Source: Myrmaecium sp. VS I D KN 1
Taxonomy: Eukaryota; Ascomycota; Dothideomycetes; Valsariales; Valsariaceae
DNA: 64,000 bases
Assembly (NCBI GenBank): GCA_019775845.1
Contig: JADQAV010000007.1
Span: forward strand, 682,390-746,389
Reading direction: 5' to 3'
This document shows positions 1-9,760 of the stretch, in pieces (within the stretch, counting starts at the first letter, position 1; the number at the start of each line of letters is the position of its first letter). The position numbers and the translations under genes are program-made. Below the pieces are notes generated by a model. The model was not told the origin of the DNA. It ran no database searches and was given only the letters and a program-made list of their open reading frames with translations.

Positions 1-1
1 C

Positions 2-262
2 GTGCACATCAAGCACGACGCCTGCGTGCTGTACTCGATCGTCGGCTGGGGCAGCAAGATCGGCGCCTGGGCGCGCGTGGAGGGCACCCCCACCCCGGTG
101 ACCAGCCACAACACCAGCATCGTCAAGAACGGGGTGAAGGTGCAGAGCATCACGATCCTGGGCAAGGAGTGCGGCGTGGGCGACGAGGTCCGCGTGCAGA
201 ACTGCGTCTGCCTGCCGTACAAGGAGCTGAAGAGGGATGTGTCGAACGAGGTGATCATGTAA
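2..262 (+). CDS. Mannose-1-phosphate guanylyltransferase alpha-like protein, C-terminal end (partial)
   Basis: Only the last 86 residues are inside the window; the 5' part lies off the left edge. The peptide VGWGSKIGAWARVEGTP and the later ITILGKECGVGDEVRVQN resemble the C-terminal left-handed beta-helix (hexapeptide repeats) of the GMPPA branch of GDP-mannose pyrophosphorylases. It ends in a polar tail with LPYKELKRDVSNEVIM, close to the LPHKEL...NQIIL ending of animal GMPPA. In the known family the catalytic subunit makes GDP-mannose from mannose-1-phosphate and GTP in the cytosol. The alpha-type protein is generally regulatory. The beta-type catalytic paralogue is an alternative, but its tail differs. 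No intron is visible in this fragment. TAA at 260-262 ends the frame. Confidence 0.8.
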   Translation: MHIKHDACVLYSIVGWGSKIGAWARVEGTPTPVTSHNTSIVKNGVKVQSITILGKECGVGDEVRVQNCVCLPYKELKRDVSNEVIM

Positions 263-795
263 AAGGGGTGACGGTGGAGGCCTGGTCAATACGCAAGCTT
301 TCGGGGCTTGGTGATTTGTTCTAGTGTTGGTTGGTTTGGTGGTGGTGGTGAAGATGAAGAAGACGAAGGATCTAATGAACGAAAATATCATTGGGATCGC
401 CAGTTCCACGACGTATGCGTTTTTCACGAGAATATAATACATTCTGTTCTTTTTTTTTACTGTAACCTCTTATATTTGCAAATCTCATTTTACACGGTGG
501 TATACGAGCCTGGAACTGCTCCTCCGCGCCGGGCTACCACACTACTACGTACACTCCTCAACTCCCTGAATGCCAAGCCGTGTAACCATGCATGAGTATC
601 TTCGTCACTTCGTCATTCCTTACATATTCATTTCTGCCGCCCGACAACGCCCCACCAACACATGATAAGCAAGAAAACCTCCCTCTCTTCCATACCAGAA
701 AGCCAACCCGCACCGCCGAGCCTTATCCGCGCCCAATCCAACAAGCATCCCTTTTCCCCCAATCGGCAACCCGGAGAGCGAACATGACTCCCGGC
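263..795. other. Intergenic, 3' ends of two converging genes
   Basis: This stretch lies between the stop of the mannose-1-phosphate guanylyltransferase-like gene and the stop of the minus-strand RING-like gene, so it should contain both 3' UTRs. T-rich stretches (for example 450-460) and A/T-rich sequence around 425-480 fit polyadenylation regions. No convincing reading frame or RNA gene is visible. Confidence 0.5.
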
Positions 796-1592
796 TCAGG
801 CAAACATCTCATCCCACTCCTCCTCACTCTCCTCCCCCTCCTTCTTCCGCCTCCTCTCCTCCTCCGCAGCGGCTTTCCTTCGCTCCTCAGGGGCTTTCCA
901 AAGGACACGGCGATCGAGGGGGCATGTCGGGTTGAGCCGGAGCCAAGGGCCGACACACTCGAGGTCGAAGCGATGGCGGTCGTCGCAGGGCAAGCTGACG
1001 ACAAGCGGGTAAGGGTCGTCGAGGAAAGGGTTACCGCAGATGGGGCAGGTGTCGCTGGAGCCGAGGGCGGATTTGGGCACCCGGTCGAGCGCGTCGAGGA
1101 AGGATTGCGGGGCTCCGGGGATGGTGGTGGGTGGGGTGTCGGCGGAGGCCATGAGGCTGTCGATCAGCGTGGTCAGGAGGGCGGTGTGGGATTCGGTGGG
1201 GTCGTGGTGGGAGGAGTAGGAGGAGTCTGAAGAGGTGGGAGGGGCACCGCCGCCGGCGGCGGTGGTGGTGGTGGTAGTGCCGGGGAGTTGGTCGTGCCGG
1301 AGGATCTGGAAGGCGTTGGCGAGGAGGCGGTAGGTGGCGGCGACGTCGGAGGGGTGCGGGGTGGCGTGCGGGTTGTGATGGTGGTGGTTGGGGCCGGCGT
1401 GGGCCTCGTCGTCGCCGTCGAGCTGGGAGAGGGCGCTGAAGAAGGAGGATAGGTCGGGGCGCCGCGGTGGGACGGAGGGGGTGGTCTCCTCTTTGATGTT
1501 GTGTTCGACTGGAGGAGGGTGTGAGTGGGGGAGCTGTTCGCGGGTGGATTGGGGCGGCGGTCGGCGGTCTTCTTACCTTCGTAGCCGGACAT
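796..1592 (-). CDS. RING-like zinc-finger protein (putative E3 ubiquitin ligase), 242 aa, one intron
   Basis: Two exons: 1592-1577 and 1508-796. The intron 1576-1509 has donor GTAAGA and acceptor CAG; joining gives MSGYEVEHNIKEETTP and an open frame to the stop. The middle is Ser/Thr/His/Pro-rich. A single zinc-finger-like domain starts near residue 160 with CPIC, then CDDRH near 180-184, FDLEC at about 186-190 and TCPLDR near 200. The domain resembles RING-H2 fingers, but the usual second His and the last Cys are replaced by Asp, as I recall seeing in fungal relatives of this type. The C-terminus is a charged helix rich in Glu, Arg and Lys. A role as ubiquitin ligase is inferred from the family; the altered ligands could mean one zinc site is lost. 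It is transcribed away from the TAPT1/Emp65-like gene, with 334 bp between the two ATGs. Confidence 0.75.
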
Positions 1593-1926
1593 GGTGGAGG
1601 TGATGCTGATGAGAGGGATGGAAGGATGCGGGAGGTGTTGAGGAGGGGAGGGAGGTTAGGTTGTGAGGTTATATACAAGCTTTTGTAGTTAGGCAGTAGG
1701 GGATGTCGTGGTGTGGAGGGGCAGATGGGCAGCAAAGCCCAGGGTTTTGCTTCCACCAACATCTCCGCTTATCCCCGCCCATGGCTGGCCCAAGCTCGGG
1801 GGTGGGTGGTGGATGGATGGTCAGGGCGCTCGCTCCATCCCGGCTCGGATCCTCCCTTCCTCGACCAACAAAGACAACCTGTCTCACCGCCATGGCTTGA
1901 CGAATCTCACCGCACTCGACGATGCA
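1593..1926. promoter_or_regulatory. Shared divergent promoter region
   Basis: The region separates the start codons of two divergently transcribed genes (RING-like, minus; TAPT1/Emp65-like, plus). The plus-strand frame is open upstream to 1708, which would give a 73-residue longer Emp65-like start. That extra peptide is low-complexity and sits in what should be promoter. No clear TATA box is seen. Confidence 0.45.
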
Positions 1927-4841
1927 ATGCCCGCCCTCACGAACGGATCGAGGGACGACGATGACGGCCGACATACTACATCTGAGGCGACTGCCTTCCC
2001 TTCCCCTGCGTTCTCTGCCACGGAGACCAGCGATGCCACCGTAAACGGATACCTTCCTACGCCTGCTCTCTCTCCAATCACCGAGTCTGACATGCCCTCA
2101 ACCCCAGAAATTGATGGGCAACTGGATGGCGCCGTCGGACTGGGAATCAACGGACACAACGGAGAGCTCGAGCACGCACAGGACGAGGCATCGGTCGTAG
2201 CAGGTGTGGACGGACCTGCAGAAGCCGGCTCGGAGGTGGTCAAGACGCCGTCGCACTCCGGGGAGAAGCGCAGTCCCACCATCACACATATCAGCTCGCC
2301 AGCACAGTCCGATAGGGTTCTGAAGCTCTCCCCGGCGCAGATACAACAGCTCACGGAGTCGCCCGCATCGCTACCCGTCCGCCGCACCTCTCCGGTGCCG
2401 GAGAACGTATCGCAACTAGAGCCGCCTGCGAAGCGCGGATCCGCCAATGGAAGAGTCGGACGAGAAACACCGAAAGCGAACATTGCGCAACAGCTGGATA
2501 CAGAGGAGCAGAGACGGCAGGACAAGGAGGCCGGAAAGGCAGATTCCGATGTCGACGCCAAATCGCCGTCCTTGAGACCTCGCCTGCACCTGCAGTCTCG
2601 CGCATTCTCCACGCCGACGCTCTCGCGTCGCAAGCCCGCCTCCAGTTCAAGCAAGCACAATGGGACGGCGCAGTCTTCCCGCCATGCGCCCAGTCCCCTC
2701 CACCTCGACGATAAACCCAACGGCACGCCGTCTGGCGGAAATCTCAAGCCCTCGCCGATGCCCGATTCTTTACCTTCCCCTATGCCGCAGTCCATACCTC
2801 TTCCTCCGCTCTCTATACCAACCTACCTCCAACTCGAGCTCGCGTCAGAGAGACCTTCGCAACTGTACATCTACCGCTCCTCGCAGAGCGATTTCCCTTA
2901 CGAGTCATCAAAAGTGAAGTTTGAGCGGCTCTGGAATTTCTTGATTTTACCTTTCCAACTTGAGCAGATCCTGTGGTTTGGCACCCTAGCATGTCTGGAC
3001 GCCTGGCTGTACACCTTTACCATCCTTCCTATGCGGTTTCTGAAGGCGCTGTGGGTGCTGGCGCAGTGGTGGTCGAACAATGCGTTCAAGGAGGCGAGCG
3101 ACTTGGCCAGCTTTGTCTATCAAGGGGTCGGGAGGCTGTGGCAACGCAGGAGAGGGGCTTCTTTGCCCCCAACACCTGCAGATGAGCTGACGAAGCCGCG
3201 GAGACCGTCCATCTCCACCATGGTTGGCAGGGAAAATGGCTTCGTGTGGCCGGACCCTGGGCGCAAGTCTCGAGGCATGTACAGGCACCGCAGAACGAAA
3301 TCGACGCCTTCTCTGCTGCAGCCCAGTCATAAGGCCGATATTCTAAAAGGCTTGCTCGTGGTGGTGAGCAGTGCGATCTTGATGCGGTTTGATGCGAGTC
3401 GCATGTATCACAACATTCGAGGGCAGGCGGCGATCAAGTTGTACGTGATCTACAATGTACTCGAGGTATGTATCGCTTGCAGTACGCTCAGGCTACGGCT
3501 AATAGCGACTAGGTGTGCGATCGTCTCTTCTCTGCCATCGGTCAAGACGTCCTTGAATGCCTGTTCTCTCGCGAAACGCTGGAGCGCAACGAGGACGGTC
3601 GCTCCAAGGTGATCCGGCCTTTCTGGATGTTCCTTCTCGCGCTAGGGTACAATGTCTTCCATGCAACCGCGCTATTCTACCAGGTCATCACGCTCAATGT
3701 CGCCGTCAACTCGTACTCAAACGCGCTCCTCACGCTCCTCATGTCCAACCAGTTCGTTGAGATCAAGGGCACTGTGTTCAAGAAGTTCGAAAAGGAGAAC
3801 CTCTTCCAGCTGACATGTGCGGATGTAGTGGAGCGCTTCCAGCTTTGGCTCATGCTCACCATCATCGCCATGCGCAATATCGTAGAGGTAGGCGGATTCA
3901 GCATTGGCTTTGGCGGCAGCAGCTCCAGCCTCGGCAGCAGCACCTCCTCCAACATCGGTCCAAACACGACTAGCATCCCGCTGCGCAGCAGCATCATCCC
4001 CAAGTCCTTCACCCTCGTCCCGACGTGGGCCGGGCAAGTGCTCGGCCCCTTCCTCATCGTCCTCGGCTCCGAGATGCTGGTGGACTGGCTGAAGCACTGC
4101 TACGTGACCAAGTTCAACAACGTGCGGCCGGTCGTGTACGGCCGGTTCTTGGACGTGCTGGCGAAGGACTACTACTCGCACGCGTTCGCGGACCAGAACC
4201 TGACCAAGCGGCTCGGCCTGCCGGTGCTCCCGCTCAGCTGCCTCTTCATCCGCGCCCTCGTGCAGACGTACCATATGTTCCTGGCCACACATGTACCGAT
4301 GCCAATCCCGCCGCCCGCATCACCGAGCGCGGTGAGCGAGTCCTCCTCACTGAGCTCGCCGGCGACGACCAAGGCACTGGAGCACGTAGACATGGTGTTC
4401 CGGCGAGCGTTGGGACGGAGCTCCTTTGGGGCGGGGGTGTCGGACGGCGGCGGGCCGGCGGGGGAGTGGAGCTGGGACGACCTGATCGCGGTGACGACGA
4501 TGGTGGTCGTGTTCCTGGTGGCGTTCCTGCTGCTGCTGGCGGCGAAGCTGGTGCTGGGCATGCTGCTGCTGAGCTACGCCCGCACCCGCTACCGGGACAT
4601 GAAGCGCCGGGAGGCGGAGGCGTACACGACGGCGGAGGCGAAGCGGATGGGCGGCTGGGGCACGGTCGAGGTCGGCGAGGGGGCGCGCCGGTGGGTGTAC
4701 GCGGACGATCCGGCTGGGTTGGAGGGCCTGCGGCGGCGGGAGGAGCGCGGGCGCCAGCGGGAGAAGGAGGGCGGTGGTGGGGAGACTGTGAAGCTGGAAG
4801 GGGTGGCGCGGTATGGCATGGTGGGCAAGCGGATCTGGTAG
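1927..4841 (+). CDS. EMP65: TAPT1/Emp65 family ER membrane protein, about 955 aa, one intron
   Basis: Exons 1927-3465 and 3513-4841; the 47-bp intron has donor GTATGT and acceptor TAG and keeps phase 0. The first ~300 residues are Ser/Pro-rich and probably disordered. The conserved core follows: LWNFLILPFQLEQ, then hydrophobic membrane segments, then VIYNVLE/VCDRLFSAIGQD across the splice, SNQFVEIKGTVFKKFEKENL, and LGSEMLVDWLKHCYVTKFN. These match the TAPT1/DUF747 family closely (human TAPT1, yeast Emp65). Yeast Emp65 works with Slp1 to protect newly made proteins in the ER; human TAPT1 is linked to cilia. The C-terminus adds one more membrane segment near genomic 4490-4590 and a basic tail. 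The first in-frame ATG is at 1708, but 1927 is preferred because the extra stretch lies in the divergent promoter. Confidence 0.85.
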
Positions 4842-5912
4842 GGAACGCTTGGAGTTCGTTTACACGACTCGAGTCGTTCCCCTTCGATAGATCCTGAGTA
4901 TTCTATTGTATTGTTCCCGTTCCCCCTTCCGCCCCTGTTGTCATTCCGTCCGCCGCCTCCATCTGTGCATCTGGTAACCCCACCCCGCGTCCAAGCTAGC
5001 TCCGTTCGCCAGCTCTTCGTCCAGTGCTTCGTCTGTGATGGGTATCAGAGGGGTAAATATCACCCGCGGTACTGAATGTCCTCATTCCGCTTACGTTTTC
5101 GGTGGTAACCAGGGGAAGAGAAAAAGGTCGAGAGCGCGAGGGGCAACTCAACAAACTGCGCATTGGTCAGAAGGCAGAGAGATTCGTCTCTGTCGCATCA
5201 TTTCACTTGGGTGATGCCAGTGTGCGCCCTTGTAGTCACTACTTATTTCTGTCCGCGGAGTGCAGGGTGGCTGAGTGCACCTCGGCTGGACGTGATTGGT
5301 TGACGGCTGTTTGAGCCGGATGGTATTGTACCCTCGACCAATGCCGAGCGGGCGGAGGGGGTTCCGCCGCCGCGGCCGTCACCGCCTACATCCGAGTCAG
5401 CATAGCCCGCTCGTTCGCCACACCACCACGGAGCGCTGTCCCGTATAGTACACGGCACTGGAGCAAGATCGTCTCTGAGGATAGGCCAACGAACGTCATG
5501 GCCTCGTCACGTTTGGTACGTCGACAGGCCGCCTGGCTCTCTTGAAAAACGAAAAACCGGTAGGATGCAAGTATAATACCATCGAGTGATACCGAAGCCG
5601 TGTATTGGTGCCTTACTTACCATCGACTGATTGGCGGTTGCCGACGTACTTATCGAGCTCTGGACCTCATTCCATCCGTTCTGCACCATTACCCCTCTGT
5701 TTCTGCCACCTCCACCATTGAAAAAGCGCGAGGTAAAATCTCACGTCCGTCCCGACTCTCGAGCTCTCACATCCACTCCCTTTCATCACACTTCCATCTT
5801 CCGGGTGCCAGTCATCTCGCTCCCATCATCACCCTCAGCCTGCGATCTTCGTTCACGACCCGAGCAATCTCTTTCCAGTCGACGCCGGATCGCGGTGGCG
5901 ACGAACCCCTGT
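4842..5912. other. Intergenic, 3' UTR and promoter of the Zn2Cys6 gene
   Basis: About 1.07 kb between two plus-strand genes. A CT-rich stretch with few ATGs runs over about 5680-5880 just before the transcription-factor ATG and fits a 5' UTR or promoter. No coding sequence or RNA gene is supported. Confidence 0.4.
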
Positions 5913-8900
5913 ATGTCGTCGTCCTCCTTCCAGACGCCGGGAGAAGTCGAGCCACATCCGCCCAAGGTGCCCATCCCCCGCCTCGAGCGGCGCGACTGTG
6001 ACCTGTCCCGGGCGTCCACGCGCCGGACCCGGGTTCAGCGGGCGTGCACCGGCTGCCGGGCGCGCAAGGTGAAATGCACGGGCGAGAAGCCGCGGTGCCA
6101 GAACTGCGCGACCAACGACCAGCCGTGCAGTTACGATGAGACCAGGAAGGACCGGCTGAAGACGTGGGCGACACTATCTCCAATTACTGTTCCAACTCTC
6201 TCTCTGCTTTCGTGCCCGTTCTCGGAGGTTGCTTGAGGTGGCAGTGCCCTTTCTTTTGCTGACGATTTTACCTTTGGCCTTCCCCCCCTTCTTTGTGGAT
6301 ACTTCAGAGCCCACGAGCAGAATTCTACGTTGATCGCCTTTCTGAGGTCGATCAAGACCCGCGTTTTGGAGGAGGACAATCGGCGGATCGAGCATCTGCT
6401 GCGTCATGTAGGCTATCTTCGAACCTCCCGTGACACACTCTCAGCGTACGACTAGCACCCGTTTCGAACCACGCTGGGCCGGGAATCCACCGCTGATGAT
6501 GCCTTAGATGGAGCATGTGTCGCGGCCGAAGTTGCGCAAGGATTCCACGAAATCGTCGGGCACGCCCGATGGTGAAAGAGATGACAGTTCTGCCGATGAG
6601 ACGTCGGGTGACGACGGTCTGGACGGGGACGGCGATCTCGCGCGCATGGCGAGGCCGACGTCGCAGGATTCGGGGCGGCGACCGCGGCGCGACGTGAAGG
6701 ACGAGCTGAGCCAGGGTGCCTCCGAGTCCGTGGCCACGTCCACACCAGCTGACAATAGGGAAACCTCCACGGTACAGTCGCGACGGGACAGCGAAAGAGC
6801 GCTGCGTTTGGCGATCGGCCGCGCGGAACCCTCGGAGATCATCGCATATCTGCAGATGCAATCGGAGGAAGACGCACAGAGAGCCCTGAAACATCTCAGG
6901 CAGGGCAACCATGCTGATCTCAAGTCCATCCGGCGCTGGCCCAGGCCTCACGACGGTCGGTCTCGGTCCGGAAGCGATAAACCCTCACCGAATGCATCAA
7001 CGGAGCCAATGAGCCCAACGACTAAAAAGGTCAGGGTAGGGCAGAAACTCGAGGAAACCATCACGGCAGGGACGGATGTCTCGTCTGAACCGGGAGCTTG
7101 GATACCGGTCGTCACCGTCGCGGTTTCGAGGAGGGCGGTGGACACCTTCGTTCAGTCGAGCGGATCACTATTTCATATTATCCGCGACGAGGACATCCAG
7201 GGTCTTGTCGGGGAAATGTTGCAGACGCTGCCTCCGGAGACGGCTTTTTGGGAGGTTCTGAAGAAGTGCAAAGCCTTGCGTAGCAGAGCCCGACTCGCCG
7301 AACTCTGCGGGATCATATCAGTTGGATTGCTGTACACGCGTACAATAGGCGAAAGATGGAGGAGTTCAGCGGAAGTGGGCCACCGTTTCTACTTCGTGAC
7401 AAAGCTGCTGCTGGACAGTGCTGTGGAAGTCAACTCGGCGCGGGCGATGAAGGTGTGCGCATTTTTGGCGCTCTATCAGCTCATCCTGGCCCCGGAAGTG
7501 GCGCTGGCTTATGTCGGTAGGTGATTTGACTTCGCTGCCTGACAAGAACCGCGGCTGACGCATATGCCTCCATAGAATTCGGCTTGGGACTCGGACGACT
7601 CAACCAACTTGCTGGCCGCCAATGTCCGCCAGGAATCGAATATGAGACCTTCGTCGACCACCAGAAGACGTGGAAAACCCTGATCCTCCTCTCTAGGTAA
7701 CTTTACCCTCTTACCCTCCTCAGAGTAGGTCATCGTTGGCTAACCCATGACTTCTCAGCTGGCTTACAGCTTCCCTTGGCTACCAGGTGTCCCACGCGCT
7801 CCCGATTGACCTCGTCGATCCAATTGCCATCCAATGCGAGATGGTGAAAGTTACCATCATCAAAGCCGACATTATGCGCCTCATGGCTGATCCCTCGCCC
7901 GACCGCGACCACGGCCACACTATCAACAGCTTGCGAGAGGGCCTCCATCGCTTTAATCGCGAGCTTCCTGCATGGATGAGCCTGGCCTCGCTCATCGACC
8001 TTCCTCAAACTCCGTCGCTCCGCGCCACCATCTTCTACCTCCACATCTTCTACCTCTCGGCCATACAACTGCTGCACCGGCGCGCCATCGCCAGCCGGGC
8101 CTACCTGCGCTCGCTGCCCGCGCACCCGCTCGCGAAGACGGCCGTCAGCGAGGGCCTCGTGTCGGCGAAGATGACGGCCCGGATCCTGGCCCTGATGATG
8201 CAGGAGGACGCCGTCCTCGTGCGCGAGTGCTATCTGTGCGTCTACGCAGCCTACACCACCGCCGTCGTGCTGCTGCACAAGGCCGCGCACAAGGCCCTCG
8301 CCGGCTACCCTGGTCCGTCATGCGCCACCGACCTGGCCCTCGTCGACACGTGCCTCACGTTCCTGACATGGTGCGGATCCGGCGCCGACGCCGGGCGCGA
8401 GGATCCTCTGATGGTGGCGCTGGCGAAGCGGGTGCGGTGGTTTCGGGAGCTACTAAGGCAGGCAGTGGAGGTGCCCGCGGGTACGAATACGGGTGCGGGT
8501 ACGGATGCGAACGCGAACACGAATCGGCAGGCGGACGTGGACATGACAGAAGTCGACTGGGCGGAGAACGACGAGACCGACATCGTCGGCCACCTCCTGC
8601 GCGTGCCGGAGGGCAGCACACCCGTGCACGCGGCCGCGCGGGACCTGCTGCAGCTGGTGCACCGCCCCTTCGCCGCCGCCGAGCGGGAGCTGGAGCTCCT
8701 TCCGGCTCCCGCTGGGGCCTGGGGCGACGTGCGCTTGCAGGATACGTTGGTCAATTGGATGGAGGCTGCGGCGGGCTGTCCGCTGGAGTGGGCGTGGGAG
8801 ATGGAGCGCGCGGGCTTGGGAAAGGGAGATCAGAACGATGATGTTGATGATGATGATCGTCGTTGTCATCGCTGGCTTGGGAGCATGCTGGATGAGGAGA

Positions 8901-8944
8901 TGGGCGTTGTGGCTTGTGCGCTGGACGGGGTGGATGGTGTCTGA
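5913..8944 (+). CDS. Zn2Cys6 fungal transcription factor, about 888 aa, five exons
   Basis: Exons inferred: 5913-6163, 6308-6407, 6508-7516, 7576-7696, 7759-8944; all junctions use GT/AG and keep frame. The DNA-binding domain holds Cys45, 48, 55, 62, 65 and 72 in the pattern of a binuclear zinc cluster (ACTGCRARKVKC). The splice into exon 2 gives RLKTAHEQNSTLIAFLRS, the usual linker and short coiled coil. The splice into exon 5 gives LLSSWLTASLGYQVSHALP, typical of the fungal-specific transcription-factor (middle homology) domain. It is expected to bind DNA in the nucleus; no target can be named. The C-terminal 100 residues include a small Asn/Thr/Ala repeat and an acidic Asp run. The next gene converges on it from the right. 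Confidence 0.85.
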
Positions 8945-9760
8945 GGCGCGTCGTGAGCGCTGCTGCTGGCTGTGGCGGCGCTGTGCATTCGATGTATGTA
9001 TGTATCTTTTGCCTTTTTGAGAATCCCGGCATTGCAACTGACACTGGGAGGATGGAAGGCAGGGATAGGTAGAAACGTCGGTACAAAGCATGCAGTTATC
9101 ATCGTATGCGCATATATATATATATATATTATCCGCATCATCTACGACACTCTGTTTTCTGAGTCGGTGAGGTCGCTCAGGAAAAGGCATGCGTGTGGCG
9201 AAGAAAAGAAAAACCTCTGCTTCGCCGGCGAACAAACTCTTTACACCACCACAACAGTAGAAGAAATCTAGCATATATACAAGCGGAAAGAAAGAAGAGG
9301 GGTATGTACAGTAGGGAGCAGAAGCGCGAAAGAAAGTCGCGCTGGAGAGAAGGGGACGGTAGAAGGAGTAATTCCACGTGCTCCACATTCCATATCTCAC
9401 ATCCCTCCTTCCTTCTATCTTCCGATATGTATAAGTAGAAGAAAAATGGGAAAGACCACTCCACTCCCCGTTCGCTTCGAAGAAGAAAAGGAAGAGTGGA
9501 AAGACCCAGTCTATTTTTATCTTCTTCCCTTTCTCCTCCCATGATGGGCAGGAAAAGAAAAGAGGAAGAAAGGGAAAGGGAAGTGGGAAGAAAAGGGAAG
9601 AAAGAAAGAAAAAGGAAATCACATCTCACGTCATCTAAAGGAAAAAGGAAAAGGCAAAATCAAATGAGAAAAAGGAAGAGGAAGAACCACATAGTCTCCA
9701 TACCCCACAACCCCTCCATCCCCACAAGGTCAAGGTAACGACGACATCTACGAACCGCAT
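8945..9760. other. Convergent intergenic region with (TA)n and purine-rich tract
   Basis: This separates the stops of the Zn2Cys6 gene (plus) and the Kch1-like gene (minus). A (TA)n microsatellite is at about 9113-9130. From about 9270 to 9700 the plus strand is strongly purine-rich (AAGAAGGAA-type runs). In either direction this is likely 3' UTR. No gene is seen. Confidence 0.5.
9113..9130. repeat. (TA)n microsatellite
   Basis: An uninterrupted alternating TA run in the convergent intergenic space after the Zn2Cys6 gene. Simple-sequence repeat with no further structure. Confidence 0.8.

Noticed and set aside
1708-1926. Upstream extension of the TAPT1/Emp65-like frame (73 residues)
   Set aside because: Low-complexity peptide, lies in the divergent promoter, and no family member has it. 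The ATG at 1927 is preferred.
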